Below are positions 1-8,471 of a stretch of 64,000 bases of DNA, piece after piece. The DNA comes from Fodinibacter luteus (lineage in GTDB: Bacteria; Actinomycetota; Actinomycetes; Actinomycetales; Dermatophilaceae): assembly GCF_039541575.1 (NCBI RefSeq), contig NZ_BAABGM010000001.1, forward strand, positions 186,001 through 250,000, read 5' to 3'. A model generated the notes under the pieces. The model saw only the letters and a program-made list of their open reading frames with translations. It searched no databases and was not told the DNA's origin. Positions within the stretch are counted from its first letter, which is position 1. Each line of letters starts with the position of its first letter. The translations under genes and the position numbers were made by a program.

Positions 1-921
1 GCGACCGCGCTGCAGCACGCCCGCACCTCGGTGACCGAGGTGCTCGCCGCGGAGGGCATCGGCCCCGGCGCCACCGTCATCGAGCTCGACAGCTCGCACG
101 GTGCCTCCTGGCTGCCGCGGTTCCTCGAGGCGGGACTGCTCGAGGCTCCCCCCGACGGCCGGGCCGACCTCGTCGTCGACGTGCACCACCTCATGCACGG
201 CGAGGACCCGAACCCGGTCCTCGCCGCCCATGCGGCCCGCGTGGCCCCCGGGGGGCGGTTCGTCTGCGAGTTCTTCCACGTGCTCCCGGTCGTCGAGCAG
301 ACCCTCATCGACACGATCCGGCACGGCCACTTCGTCTACCTGTCGGTGCTCGCGGCACGCCCCCTCCTCGCCCGGCACGGGCTCACCGTCACCCGGGTCC
401 AGCTCGTGGACGTGTACGGCGGCAGCGTGCGGCTCACGGCAGCGCGCGCCGACGAGGCACCGGTCGTCGACCCCGGGGTCGAGGAGGTGCTCGCCCGGGA
501 GCGGGCCGCGGGCCTCGACCGACTGGAGACGCTCGAGGCGCTCGGCGCACGCGGCGCCCGTGCGGCGAGGGAGTTCCGATCGCACCTCGAGCTGTTGCGC
601 GGCGAGGGCCGACGGGTCGCCGGCTACGGCGCCCCGTCCAAGGCTCCGGTCCTGCTCGCCCTCTCGGGGGTGGGTGCCGGCCTGCTGCCGTACACGGTCG
701 ACCTCTCACCGGCCAAGGGCGGGCGCCGGGTGCCCGGCGCGGGCGTTCCCATCCGGTCCGTGCAGTACCTCGTCGACGACCGGCCCGAGGACGTCATCGT
801 CCTCACCTGGGACATCGTCGATGAGGTGGCGGCCCAGCTGGCCCGGATGAGTGCGGGCAGCGGGTGGCAGCCGCGGCTCTGGGCACCGCTCCCCGAGCCC
901 CGTGAGCTGTCGTTGCCCTGA
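1..921 (+). CDS. Sugar C-methyltransferase family protein, 5' end outside window
   Basis: The frame is open from base 1, so the start lies upstream. The visible 307 residues match the SAM-dependent C-methyltransferase family that modifies nucleotide-activated deoxysugars. A Rossmann-like segment comes first and the typical C-terminal domain with GYGAPSKAPVLL near residue 205 follows. Family members usually begin with a zinc-binding Cys domain, which would lie off the window. The SAM loop is degenerate here: IELDSSHGA stands where EIGSNDGT is usual, so methyl transfer is not certain. The stop TGA overlaps the ATG of the next gene by one base, so the two are translationally coupled. The neighbouring aminotransferase, deacetylase and epimerase suggest rare-sugar or surface-glycan synthesis (inference). 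Confidence 0.75.
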   Translation, partial: ATALQHARTSVTEVLAAEGIGPGATVIELDSSHGASWLPRFLEAGLLEAPPDGRADLVVDVHHLMHGEDPNPVLAAHAARVAPGGRFVCEFFHVLPVVEQTLIDTIRHGHFVYLSVLAARPLLARHGLTVTRVQLVDVYGGSVRLTAARADEAPVVDPGVEEVLARERAAGLDRLETLEALGARGARAAREFRSHLELLRGEGRRVAGYGAPSKAPVLLALSGVGAGLLPYTVDLSPAKGGRRVPGAGVPIRSVQYLVDDRPEDVIVLTWDIVDEVAAQLARMSAGSGWQPRLWAPLPEPRELSLP

Positions 922-2507
922 TGCTCCGTCCCCAGCGGTCGTGGGCGCCGCCCGCCGTCGGCGTCGCCGTCGCCGTCGCCCTCGCGATCGTCATCGGTGT
1001 GGACTCCTCGCGCCGGGCCGCCGGACCAGAGGGTTCGGCGACCCCGACGGCCGTGGCCGCCGGATCGGCGTCGGCCACGCCGACCACCACCCTGACGCCC
1101 GCGCCGGACCCGCCCCCGGCGGTGTGCGACTCACCGGAGCTGCGCGGGCCGTCCAGCCCGCCGGACGGCGCGGTCGTCGTCCCGACCTCCGAGCACCTGG
1201 GCCGGCTCACCGAGGCCAGCCCGCCCGGAACGACGTTCTGGCTCGCGCCGGGGCGCCACCTTCTCGACGACGGGGAGTACGACCAGGTCGTCCCCAAGGC
1301 GGGGAACCGCTACGTCGGTGCACCCGGAGCCGTCCTCGACGGCCGCCGGCTGAACCGCTACGCCTTCACGGGGCAGGCAGCCGACGTGCACATCGAGCAC
1401 CTGACCATCGAGCACTTCGGACGCCCGGGCACGAACTCGGACGAGGCCGTCGTCAACCACGACGCGGGGCCGGGATGGGTGCTGGCCCACCTGACCGTGA
1501 GGGAGAACGCCGGGGCCGGCGTCATGCTCGGCGACGGCACCGTCGTCGAGGACAGCTGCCTCGCCGACAACGGACAGTACGGGTTCAACGCCTACTCCCC
1601 CGACGGGGTGCGGGACGTCACCTTCCGCGACAACGAGGTCACCGGGAACAACACCGACGACTGGGAGCGGCGCAGGCAGGGGTGCGGCTGCACCGGCGGC
1701 GGCAAGTTCTGGGAGACCCGTGGAGCGACGATCACGGGCAACGCCATCCACGACAACCGTGGTGTGGGCCTCTGGGCCGACACGAACAACGCGGGCTTCC
1801 TCATCCGGGGCAACCACTTCGCGGACAACGACGACTCCGCCATCGTCTTCGAGACGAGCTACAACGCCGCCATCACCGGCAACACGTTCGTGCGCAACGC
1901 CTTGCGCGCGTGGCGCGACGCCCCGGGGTTCCCGGTGGCGGCCGTCTACGTGTCGGAGTCGGGCTCGGACGAGCGGGTCGACACGGCGCACCGCAGCACC
2001 TTCGAGGTCGCGGGGAACCTCTTCGTCGACAACTGGGGTGGTGTGGTCGCCTGGGAGAACGCCGACCGCTTCGCGGGGTCGCCCGCCAACACGAGCACGG
2101 ACGCCACGACCCTGGTCAACCCGCGTGCGACGCTCGCGCGCTGCCGAACGCCGGACGTCATCCGCCGCACGCCCTACGTCGACGACTGCCGGTGGAAGAC
2201 GCAGCACCTGCGCGTCCACGACAACACCTTCGTGTTCTCCCCCGAAGAGGTCGGGCCGGAGTGCACGGCGGCGAACCTGTGCGGCTCCTCCGCGTTGCTG
2301 GCCAACTACGGCAGCTACCCCGACTGGTCGCCCTACCTCGGGCCGGGGGTGCAGCAGGCCGTCGCCCTGCACCAGGACAACCTGTGGTTCGACAACACCT
2401 ATCGCGGGCCCTGGCGCTTCCTCGTGGTCGACCAGTCCACGACGGTGTCGTTCTCCGAGTGGCAGGGCGCGCCCTACGGGCAGGACCGCGGAAGCACCAT
2501 CGGCTGA
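921..2507 (+). CDS. Exported right-handed parallel beta-helix repeat protein
   Basis: This 528-residue protein starts with a short basic tip and a hydrophobic stretch (about residues 8-27: AVGVAVAVALAIVIGV), a signal peptide or anchor. A Ala/Pro/Thr-rich linker to about residue 70 follows. The rest carries repeated short turns such as ITGNAIHDNRGVGL, IRGNHFADN and ITGNTFVRNAL, the asparagine-ladder pattern of pectate-lyase-like beta-helices. Such proteins bind or cut polysaccharides outside the cell, and the pattern does not identify the substrate. Six cysteines in the body would fit an exported protein. The ATG overlaps the stop of the upstream methyltransferase by one base, placing it in the same surface-sugar operon. 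Confidence 0.82.
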   Translation: MLRPQRSWAPPAVGVAVAVALAIVIGVDSSRRAAGPEGSATPTAVAAGSASATPTTTLTPAPDPPPAVCDSPELRGPSSPPDGAVVVPTSEHLGRLTEASPPGTTFWLAPGRHLLDDGEYDQVVPKAGNRYVGAPGAVLDGRRLNRYAFTGQAADVHIEHLTIEHFGRPGTNSDEAVVNHDAGPGWVLAHLTVRENAGAGVMLGDGTVVEDSCLADNGQYGFNAYSPDGVRDVTFRDNEVTGNNTDDWERRRQGCGCTGGGKFWETRGATITGNAIHDNRGVGLWADTNNAGFLIRGNHFADNDDSAIVFETSYNAAITGNTFVRNALRAWRDAPGFPVAAVYVSESGSDERVDTAHRSTFEVAGNLFVDNWGGVVAWENADRFAGSPANTSTDATTLVNPRATLARCRTPDVIRRTPYVDDCRWKTQHLRVHDNTFVFSPEEVGPECTAANLCGSSALLANYGSYPDWSPYLGPGVQQAVALHQDNLWFDNTYRGPWRFLVVDQSTTVSFSEWQGAPYGQDRGSTIG

Positions 2508-2542
2508 CGGGACCACCGTTGCGTGCCACCCACGAGGCGTGG

Positions 2543-3871
2543 TCAGGAGCGGCGGGGCTCCGCGTACCGGCGCAGGGCCGGCGCCACGGGCGGGCCGACG
2601 AGGAACCCGTCGGTCGTCTCGGCGGCGATGGCCTTGGCGTAGACGGCAAGTGCCCCGTCGGCCGCCTCGAGGGTGCGCTCGACGTCGTCGTCGGTGTGGG
2701 CCGCGGAGATGACGAAGGACTGCGCGAGGACGCCTCGGGCGAGCATCTCCTGCAGGAAGAGCGCCCGGAACGCCTGGGACGGGACCTCCCGGTGGTCACG
2801 GGTGCCGAACACGAGGCACGAGGGCCGGCCGGTCACCTCGACGACGCCCTCGAGCCCGTGGTCGGCCACCACGGCCCGGAACCCGGCGCGCAGCGCGGCG
2901 CCGCGGGCCTCCATGACCCCGACGACGTCCCGCTCGCGGTAGGCGTCGCTGACCGCCAGGAACGCCGCCAGGCCGGTGGTCTCCGCGCCGTGGGTCGTCG
3001 AGAGCAGGAAGACCCGCGGCTCACCGGTGCTCAGCCCCCCGAGCTCCATGAGGTGCCGGCGGCCCGCGAGCGCCGACACGGCGAACCCGTTGCCGAGGGC
3101 CTTGCCCCACGTGGACAGGTCGGGCGTCACACCGTAGACCGCCTGCGCGCCGGCCGCGGACCACCTCATACCGGTGATCATCTCGTCGAAGACGAGGACG
3201 AACCCGTCGCGGTCGGCCAGCGCCCGCACCCCCTCGAGGAACCCCGGGGCAGGCTCCGCGGTGCACGTCGCCGGCTCGAGGAAGACGGCGGCGACCTGGC
3301 CCGGGTGCGCGTCGAGCAGCGCCTCGAGCGACGCGAGGTCGTTGTACCGGAACGTGACCGTGGCTTCGCGGACGCTGCGCGGGATGCCGGCATCCATCGG
3401 GGTCGTGCCGATGAACCAGTCGTCGACCGAGAAGAAGGGGTGGTCGCCGCAGATGGCGACCAGGTCACGACCGGTCGCGGCGCGGGCCAGTCGCAGGGCC
3501 GCGGTCGTCGCGTCGGAGCCGTTCTTGGCGAACTTCACCATCTCGGCGGTCGGCACCTGCTCCACGAACCGTTCGGCCGCCTCCAGCTCACGCACCGAGG
3601 GCCGGGTGAAGCTGACCCCGTCCGACGCCGCCCGGCAGACCGCGTCGACGACCGGCCGGTACGCGTGGCCGAGGGTCACGGACCGCAGCCCCATCCCGTA
3701 CTCGACGAACTCGTTGCCGTCGACGTCGACGACCCGGGCGCCCTGACCGCGGACGATCACCGGCGCCTGGTCCGCGGGGTACTGGTCGGCGCCACGCGCG
3801 TACGTGTGCGCTCCTCCGGGAACGAGCTCATGGAGGCGGCGCTGGGCCGCCACGGAGCGGGCGAAGTCCAT
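2543..3871 (-). CDS. Class III aminotransferase, glutamate-1-semialdehyde aminomutase type
   Basis: This 442-residue PLP enzyme has the fold-type I class III layout. The signature FVLVFDEMITGMRW (about residue 230) holds the PLP-binding Asp, and STWGKALGNGFAVSAL holds the Schiff-base Lys. The N-terminal ELVPGGAHTYARGADQYP is typical of the hemL-like branch. In sugar clusters such proteins often transaminate a keto-sugar or an attached acyl group instead of making 5-aminolevulinate, and the neighbours favour that here (inference). The start is an ATG at 3871 with a GAGAGGGGG ribosome-binding site just upstream. The frame stays open far upstream, but nothing there resembles this family. It lies 83 bp downstream of the PIG-L gene on the same strand, probably co-transcribed. 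Confidence 0.85.
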   Translation of the reverse strand: MDFARSVAAQRRLHELVPGGAHTYARGADQYPADQAPVIVRGQGARVVDVDGNEFVEYGMGLRSVTLGHAYRPVVDAVCRAASDGVSFTRPSVRELEAAERFVEQVPTAEMVKFAKNGSDATTAALRLARAATGRDLVAICGDHPFFSVDDWFIGTTPMDAGIPRSVREATVTFRYNDLASLEALLDAHPGQVAAVFLEPATCTAEPAPGFLEGVRALADRDGFVLVFDEMITGMRWSAAGAQAVYGVTPDLSTWGKALGNGFAVSALAGRRHLMELGGLSTGEPRVFLLSTTHGAETTGLAAFLAVSDAYRERDVVGVMEARGAALRAGFRAVVADHGLEGVVEVTGRPSCLVFGTRDHREVPSQAFRALFLQEMLARGVLAQSFVISAAHTDDDVERTLEAADGALAVYAKAIAAETTDGFLVGPPVAPALRRYAEPRRS

Positions 3872-3954
3872 CAGGCGGCACCCCCTCTCAGCACGTGGCG
3901 TCCATTGTGCCCGCAGCGGCGCTGTCGTGTCAGGCATTGGACGAACACTCGACC

Positions 3955-4590
3955 TCACCCGAGGTCCAGCACCACCTTGTGTGCTGAGAAGGCCTCGGCG
4001 TACCGGGACTTGCACTCGACACCCCGCAGGCGCATCAGCCCCAGGAACAGCTCCTCGTCCCACCAGTCCCTGTCGTGCTGGCTCGGGTAGTGCGCGTCGA
4101 GCAACGCCACCTTGCGTCGAGCCATGTCCGGCGAGACCGGGACGTAGTGCGTCGGTGGGTGGAGGTCGGCGTCCCACTTCGGGATCTCGTAGTGCAGCAC
4201 GAGGGCGTCGCGCCAGACCGTGGGCACGAGCTGCCCGAGCAGCCGGTGGTCCTGGTGCGCGTCCCCCGGCCCGGGGCAGAGCACCACGTCCGGCGCCGCC
4301 CTCGTGGCGAGCTCGTGGAGCACGTCCTTGACGGCCTCCCAGTGGGCCGGGAGCCGGCCGTCGGGGAACGCGTGCGCCTCGAGGGCGGCACCCGGCACGA
4401 AGGCCGCCAGCGCCCCGGTCGCCTCCTGGACCCGCGCGTCGGACCCCGTGAGCACCACGCCCCGAACGGTCGTGCCCGGGCGGGCGGCGAGCGTGAGGAG
4501 CGTCGCCCCGCACCCGATCTCGATGTCGTCGGGATGCGCGCCGACGGCCAGCACCTGGAGAGGGCCTGCCGCGGGCGCCAGCGCCTTCAC
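3955..4590 (-). CDS. PIG-L family deacetylase (LmbE-like)
   Basis: This zinc-dependent deacetylase family removes N-acetyl groups from amino-sugar conjugates such as GlcNAc-inositol. The metal motif AVGAHPDDIEIGCG (His-Pro-Asp-Asp) is near the N-terminus, and the second conserved histidine motif GDAHQDHRLLG is near residue 105. As called from GTG at 4590 it has 211 residues, normal for the family. The start is uncertain. A much better initiation site, an ATG at 4637 preceded by AGGAG, lies 47 bases upstream in a different frame that closes at 4587, so a one-base frameshift or base-calling error near the N-terminus is possible. Its neighbours are a GSA-type aminotransferase downstream and a divergent RmlC-like epimerase. 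Confidence 0.8.
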   Translation of the reverse strand: MKALAPAAGPLQVLAVGAHPDDIEIGCGATLLTLAARPGTTVRGVVLTGSDARVQEATGALAAFVPGAALEAHAFPDGRLPAHWEAVKDVLHELATRAAPDVVLCPGPGDAHQDHRLLGQLVPTVWRDALVLHYEIPKWDADLHPPTHYVPVSPDMARRKVALLDAHYPSQHDRDWWDEELFLGLMRLRGVECKSRYAEAFSAHKVVLDLG

Positions 4591-4749
4591 CGGTGCCGTC
4601 GCTGGGGGTCGGCCACTGCCGTCGGGGTGGGGCTCATCGTCAGCGCTCCTGTCACCGGTTCCGCGCAGTCTCTGGTCAGGGTGCCACAGCCTGCGGTTGG
4701 ATGGGAGGCGTTCCGAGGGCGGAGCAGGGCCGCAGAGGAGGGACCGCCG

Positions 4750-5316
4750 GTGCAGGTCACGCGCACGCAGATCCCGGGCGTCGTCGTGTTCGCACCGACG
4801 CCGCACCGGGACCACCGCGGCTTCTTCAGCCGCACCTTCGACGCAGCGGCGGCGCGCGCCGGGGGGGTCGACCCCGCCGCGTTCGTCCAGGACAGCATGT
4901 CGCGTTCGCGCCGGGGCGTGGTCCGGGGGCTGCACGTGCGGGTGGGGCTGGGCGAGGCCAAGCTCGTGCGGTGCTCGTCCGGTGCCGTCTTCGACGTCGT
5001 CGTCGACCTGCGTCCCGGCTCGCCCGCGTTCGGCCGGTGGCTCTCCTTCGACCTCGACGGTGACACCCAGCGGTCGGTGTACATCCCACCCGGCTGCGCC
5101 CACGGCTTCCAGGCGCTGACCGAACCGGCCGACACGTCGTACCGCATCGCCCGGGAGCACGACCCCACCGAGGACCTCACCATCGCCCACGACGACCCGA
5201 CGCTCGCGATCCCGTGGCCGCTCGAGGTGAGTGCGATGTCGGAGGCCGACGCGGGTGCGCTGCCGCTCTCCGCGCTCGGCCCGCAGCTGCGGCGCATCGA
5301 GGCGTCCGTGACGTGA
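4750..5316 (+). CDS. dTDP-4-dehydrorhamnose 3,5-epimerase family protein (RmlC/RfbC-like)
   Basis: This cupin-fold epimerase of 188 residues is the normal family length. Family motifs run in order: HRDHRGFFSRTFD, the catalytic-His block GVVRGLHVR, KLVRCSSGAVFDVVVDLR, and the cupin turn YIPPGCAHGFQAL. The enzyme inverts C3 and/or C5 of a dTDP-4-keto-6-deoxysugar. In true RmlC the segment after the cupin turn carries a tyrosine-rich block. Here the matching stretch reads SYRIAREHDPTED, so substrate or stereospecificity may differ from the rhamnose enzyme; I therefore give no gene symbol. The GTG start has a strong GAGGAGGGA site upstream. It is transcribed away from the PIG-L and aminotransferase genes and most likely supplies the same sugar pathway. 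Confidence 0.83.
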   Translation: MQVTRTQIPGVVVFAPTPHRDHRGFFSRTFDAAAARAGGVDPAAFVQDSMSRSRRGVVRGLHVRVGLGEAKLVRCSSGAVFDVVVDLRPGSPAFGRWLSFDLDGDTQRSVYIPPGCAHGFQALTEPADTSYRIAREHDPTEDLTIAHDDPTLAIPWPLEVSAMSEADAGALPLSALGPQLRRIEASVT

Positions 5317-5455
5317 CTCCCCCGGCGCGCCCCGGTCCACCGCGAGCAGCCACGACCCACCCGCCTCGCCCCACCCACCGGGACTAGGATCTGGCCAGCC
5401 TGCGTTGCACCGTCGGCACGACCGTCCGGTCGTGGGCGCGAAGGAGGACACCACC

Positions 5456-6058
5456 GTGCTCGCTGCCCTCACGGGGATGGGGCTGTCCGCCGCCGCGGGC
5501 CTGAACGCCTACATCCCGTTCCTCGTCGTCGCGCTCGTCGCACGCTTCACCGACTACATCACGCTCCCCGCCGGGTACGAGTGGATCGAGAGCAACTGGG
5601 CCATCGGCATCGGCGCGGCCCTCCTGCTCGCCGAGGTCATCCTCGACAAGGTGCCCGTCGTCGACACCGTCAACGACACGATCCAGACCTTCATCCGCCC
5701 GAGCATGGGTGGGCTCATCTTCGCCGCGTCGACGGCGGCCTCCGAGCTCGACAACTCGACGTGGATGACCGAGAACCCGTGGGTCTCGGTCGTGCTCGGC
5801 GTCGTCATCTCGGGTCTCGTCCACACGGGCAAGATGGCCGCCCGCCCGGTCGTCAACGCGGGGACGGTCGGCATGGGTGCACCGGTCGTGTCGACGGTCG
5901 AGGACGGCGCATCGTTCGGCCTCACCCTCATCGCGCTCATCGCCCCGCTGCTCGTCATCATCGCGCTCGCGCTGCTCGCCTGGCTGCTCATCTGGATGTG
6001 GCTGCGGGTGCGCCGCTGGCGGCGGACCCGCCGCGACCCCGCCTACGACCCGGTCTGA
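5456..6058 (+). CDS. DUF4126 domain membrane protein
   Basis: A 200-residue integral membrane protein. The opening LTGMGLSAAAGLNAYIPFL is the characteristic start of the DUF4126 family, whose biochemical role is unknown to me. Hydrophobic segments are visible at about residues 5-30, 45-60, 105-125, 150-165 and 165-190, followed by a very basic C-terminal tail (RVRRWRRTRRDP). GTG at 5456 is chosen because AAGGAGG lies at 5441-5447; a longer reading from 5405 adds a non-family N-terminus. A TAGGAT at 5385-5390 may be the -10 box of a leadered promoter. It converges on the lipoprotein gene with a 50-bp gap. Confidence 0.8.
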   Translation: MLAALTGMGLSAAAGLNAYIPFLVVALVARFTDYITLPAGYEWIESNWAIGIGAALLLAEVILDKVPVVDTVNDTIQTFIRPSMGGLIFAASTAASELDNSTWMTENPWVSVVLGVVISGLVHTGKMAARPVVNAGTVGMGAPVVSTVEDGASFGLTLIALIAPLLVIIALALLAWLLIWMWLRVRRWRRTRRDPAYDPV

Positions 6059-6108
6059 CCCACACCCGGCCGCAGGACCGCGGGAGCGGACCGGCATCCG
6101 GACGGACG

Positions 6109-6876
6109 TCAGCCCTCGACGACCTGCGAGGACTCCGGCGCCTCGAACACCTGCGCCCGGCCCCAGTCGCTGAACTCGAGGTCGGACGGCGCGCTCTGCG
6201 GGCCGACGGCCCGCAGCAGCGTCGCGCTGCCGTCCGCGGAGACCCACAGGCGGGCCCCGCCCTCCTCGCCGAGGACGTACGCGGCGCGACCCTCGACCTC
6301 GGCCTCGCCCACCGGGCCGGTGTCGGTCTCGAACGCGGCGAACTCGGGCAGCGCGAACTTCTCGGACAGGATGCTGCGCAGCGTGAACGAGCCGAGCTCG
6401 GTCGCGTCGGACTCGGTGATCTGCACGTACTTGCCGACCATGTCCCGGCCGGCCGCCTCGTCGCCGGTCTGCTCCACCCAGAAGGCCTCGTCGCCGCCGA
6501 GCCAGTAGTCGCCGTCGACGGTGCGCACCTCGGCGGTGCCGCCCTCTGGCGTCGTGATGAAGACGGTCTGGTTCGACCCGGCGGCGTTGCCCTCGACGTC
6601 GATGCGCAGGGTCTTGCCCTCGCGGGTCTGGGTTCCGACCGCGTGGCCGGATGCCGCGGACAGTGCCGCCGTGCGCGCCTCCCGGTAGACCTCGGCGACG
6701 GTGGGTGCCGTCGAGACGGGTGTGGGGCCCGCGGTCGCCGTCGCCGTCGCCGTCGACGAACCGGTGCCGGAGGCGGAGGCCGTGCCCGACCCGCCGTCGC
6801 CGGAGCAGGCGGACAGGGCCGCCGCCACGACGACCACGACGAGGCCGAGGGCCGGTCGGCCCGAGATCGTCACCAC
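6109..6876 (-). CDS. LppX/LolA-like lipoprotein
   Basis: A 255-residue exported lipoprotein. The hydrophobic signal sequence ends in the lipobox LSAC, giving a lipid-anchored cysteine followed by a Gly/Ser/Thr-rich linker. The body alternates short beta strands (TLRIDVEGNAAGSN, TAEVRTVDGDYWL, AAYVLGEEGGARLWV), as in the LolA/LppX fold that carries lipids across the envelope. Specific cargo cannot be read from the sequence. The start is GTG at 6876, with GAGGAG six bases upstream; a second GTG follows directly at 6873. The ATG at 6906 would put ten charged residues before the signal and has no ribosome-binding site. It lies divergent from the CPBP protease gene, with an 86-bp gap. Confidence 0.75.
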   Translation of the reverse strand: MVTISGRPALGLVVVVVAAALSACSGDGGSGTASASGTGSSTATATATAGPTPVSTAPTVAEVYREARTAALSAASGHAVGTQTREGKTLRIDVEGNAAGSNQTVFITTPEGGTAEVRTVDGDYWLGGDEAFWVEQTGDEAAGRDMVGKYVQITESDATELGSFTLRSILSEKFALPEFAAFETDTGPVGEAEVEGRAAYVLGEEGGARLWVSADGSATLLRAVGPQSAPSDLEFSDWGRAQVFEAPESSQVVEG

Positions 6877-6949
6877 TGCGCACTCCTCACGTCCACGGAC
6901 CGCCATGGTAGGCGGGCCGACCCCGGACCCCGGACCGCGGCACGCGGCA

Positions 6950-6955
6950 TACCCT
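6950..6955 (+). promoter_or_regulatory. Leaderless -10 box (TACCCT) of the CPBP protease gene
   Basis: TACCCT sits seven bases before the ATG at 6963, so transcription probably starts at or next to the start codon. No ribosome-binding site is present. Confidence 0.5.
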
Positions 6956-6962
6956 GTCGCCC

Positions 6963-7706
6963 ATGCGCCGTCAGCACCTCACCGAGACCTGGCTCGTGCT
7001 CGGGGTCTCGCTCGGCGCGTCCGCGGTGTGGTCGCTGCTGCGCATCGTCGACCGGCTGACCCGCGCCGAGGCCCTCGGGTCGCAGACGACCGCGATGAAC
7101 TCCTCGGTGACCCCCGACCGCCCCTGGCTCGACCTCGCGTACCAGCTCACCGGCATCGTGCTCGCGCTCGTGCCGGTGCTGCTCGCCCTCCACCTGCTGC
7201 GCCGCGACGACCCCGACGAGCCGCACACGATGGGCTTCGACCTGCGCCGCCCGTGGCAGGACCTCGCCCGCGGGGCGCTGCTCGCCGCCGCGATCGGCAT
7301 CCCCGGCCTGGCGCTCTACGCCGCCGCGAAGGCCCTCGACCTCAACACGACGGTCGCCGCCGCCAACCTCGCCGAGACGTGGTGGACCGTGCCCGTGCTC
7401 ATCCTCGCCGCGGCCCAGAACGCCGTGCTCGAGGAGGTCGTCATGGTCGGCTACCTCTTCCGGCGCTGGGGCCAGGTCGGCTGGGGCACCTGGCAGGTCA
7501 TCGTCACGAGCGCCGTCATCCGCGGGGCCTACCACCTCTACCAGGGCTTCGGCGGGTTCGTCGGCAACCTCGTCATGGGACTCGTCTTCGGCTGGCTGTA
7601 CACCCGCACGAGGCGGGTCATGCCCCTCGTCGTCGCGCACACGGTCCTCGACGTCGTCGCCTTCGTCGGCTACGCGCTGCTCAGGGAGCAGGTCGGCTGG
7701 CTCTAG
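6963..7706 (+). CDS. CPBP family intramembrane glutamic endopeptidase
   Basis: This 247-residue membrane protease belongs to the CAAX/Abi (CPBP) family. The three signature motifs are present in order in the C-terminal half: the glutamate pair in AVLEEVVMVGYLFRR (about residue 156), a histidine in RGAYHLYQG, and a histidine in VVAHTVLDV. About six to eight hydrophobic segments can be seen. Bacterial members cleave membrane substrates, act in signalling or protect against self-made peptides; the target here is unknown. It is preceded by a leaderless promoter. The stop codon at 7706 is only six bases ahead of the heptamer array that controls the next gene. Confidence 0.85.
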   Translation: MRRQHLTETWLVLGVSLGASAVWSLLRIVDRLTRAEALGSQTTAMNSSVTPDRPWLDLAYQLTGIVLALVPVLLALHLLRRDDPDEPHTMGFDLRRPWQDLARGALLAAAIGIPGLALYAAAKALDLNTTVAAANLAETWWTVPVLILAAAQNAVLEEVVMVGYLFRRWGQVGWGTWQVIVTSAVIRGAYHLYQGFGGFVGNLVMGLVFGWLYTRTRRVMPLVVAHTVLDVVAFVGYALLREQVGWL

Positions 7707-7712
7707 CGGGCG

Positions 7713-7741
7713 GTGCAAGACGGGTGCAAGCGACCTGCAGG
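7713..7741 (+). promoter_or_regulatory. Triple heptamer array, putative SARP operator upstream of the hemerythrin gene
   Basis: Three direct heptamers stand exactly 11 bp apart: GTGCAAG at 7713-7719, GTGCAAG at 7724-7730 and CTGCAGG at 7735-7741. Tandem heptamers on one helix face at 11-bp steps are the known binding mode of SARP-type regulators. Eleven bases later comes ACGGTGGT (7753-7760), inside a GGTGGT/ACCACC inverted repeat. The same layout, with matching spacing, occurs on the minus strand at 12771-12799. Confidence 0.65.
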
Positions 7742-7790
7742 GCCCCCGGGCCACGGTGGTGGCACCACCACAGCCCACGAGGAGCAGACC

Positions 7791-8465
7791 ATGACGAGCA
7801 CGACGACCACCCCCGTCCTCGACACCGCCGAGATGCCGGCCGTCCACACCTTCTTCCGCCGCGAGCTGCGCCTCGCGGGGGCCGCGGTGCGCCGCGTCCC
7901 GGTCGGCGACGTCCGCCGCGCCCGTGTCGTCGCCGCCCACCTCGAGTACGTCGGGCACGCGCTGCACCACCACCACACCGCGGAGGACGAGCTCGTGTGG
8001 CCGCTCCTGCTCGCCCGGGTCCCGCTCGAGCTGGCCCCGATCGTCGAGCTCATGCAGTCGCAGCACGAGCGGGTCGACACCCTGCTCAGGGAGTCCGATG
8101 CCGCGGCCACGCGGTGGCTGCGCGCCGCCGGGGGCCCCGAGCGCGACCACCTCGCCGACGTCCTCGACACACTCCACGCCTCGCTCGCCGAGCACCTCGA
8201 CGCCGAGGAGCAGCGCCTCCTGCCGATCGCGGCCCGCTGCCTGAGCCAGGCGGAGTGGGATGCCGTCGGCGCGCGAGCCCGCGCCGGCACCCGCCGCGGC
8301 GAGCAGGTGCTGACCTTCGGCATGATCCAGCACGACGGCGACCCCGAGGTCGTGACCCGGATGCTGTCCGGGGCGCCGGCGCCGGTGCGCCGGGTGCTCC
8401 CCGTGCTGGCGCGGCGGGCCTTCCGGCGCCGGGCGCTGCTCGTGCACGGCACGGCGACGCCGTGA
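7791..8465 (+). CDS. Hemerythrin HHE domain protein
   Basis: A 224-residue soluble protein with a four-helix hemerythrin domain in the first ~160 residues. Metal-ligand histidines and acids are visible in AAHLEYVGHALHHHHTAEDE (about residues 45-64), in MQSQHERVDTLL and in LAEHLDAEEQRLLP. The HHE family binds a di-iron centre for oxygen, nitric oxide or iron handling. The remaining ~60 residues are basic and of unknown role. ATG at 7791 is supported by GAGGAG nine bases upstream. Its promoter carries the triple heptamer array. The stop lies six bases from the stop of the convergent SARP regulator, which suggests that the pair is a functional unit. Confidence 0.87.
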   Translation: MTSTTTTPVLDTAEMPAVHTFFRRELRLAGAAVRRVPVGDVRRARVVAAHLEYVGHALHHHHTAEDELVWPLLLARVPLELAPIVELMQSQHERVDTLLRESDAAATRWLRAAGGPERDHLADVLDTLHASLAEHLDAEEQRLLPIAARCLSQAEWDAVGARARAGTRRGEQVLTFGMIQHDGDPEVVTRMLSGAPAPVRRVLPVLARRAFRRRALLVHGTATP

Positions 8466-8471
8466 CGCGGT

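Noticed and set aside
1131..2516. 461-codon minus-strand open frame opposite the beta-helix gene
   Set aside because: It is an antisense shadow with Val/Gly/Arg-rich composition and no family motif; the plus-strand beta-helix protein explains the region.
6877..6906. ATG at 6906 as the lipoprotein start
   Set aside because: It has no ribosome-binding site and would put charged residues ahead of the signal sequence; GTG at 6876 has GAGGAG.
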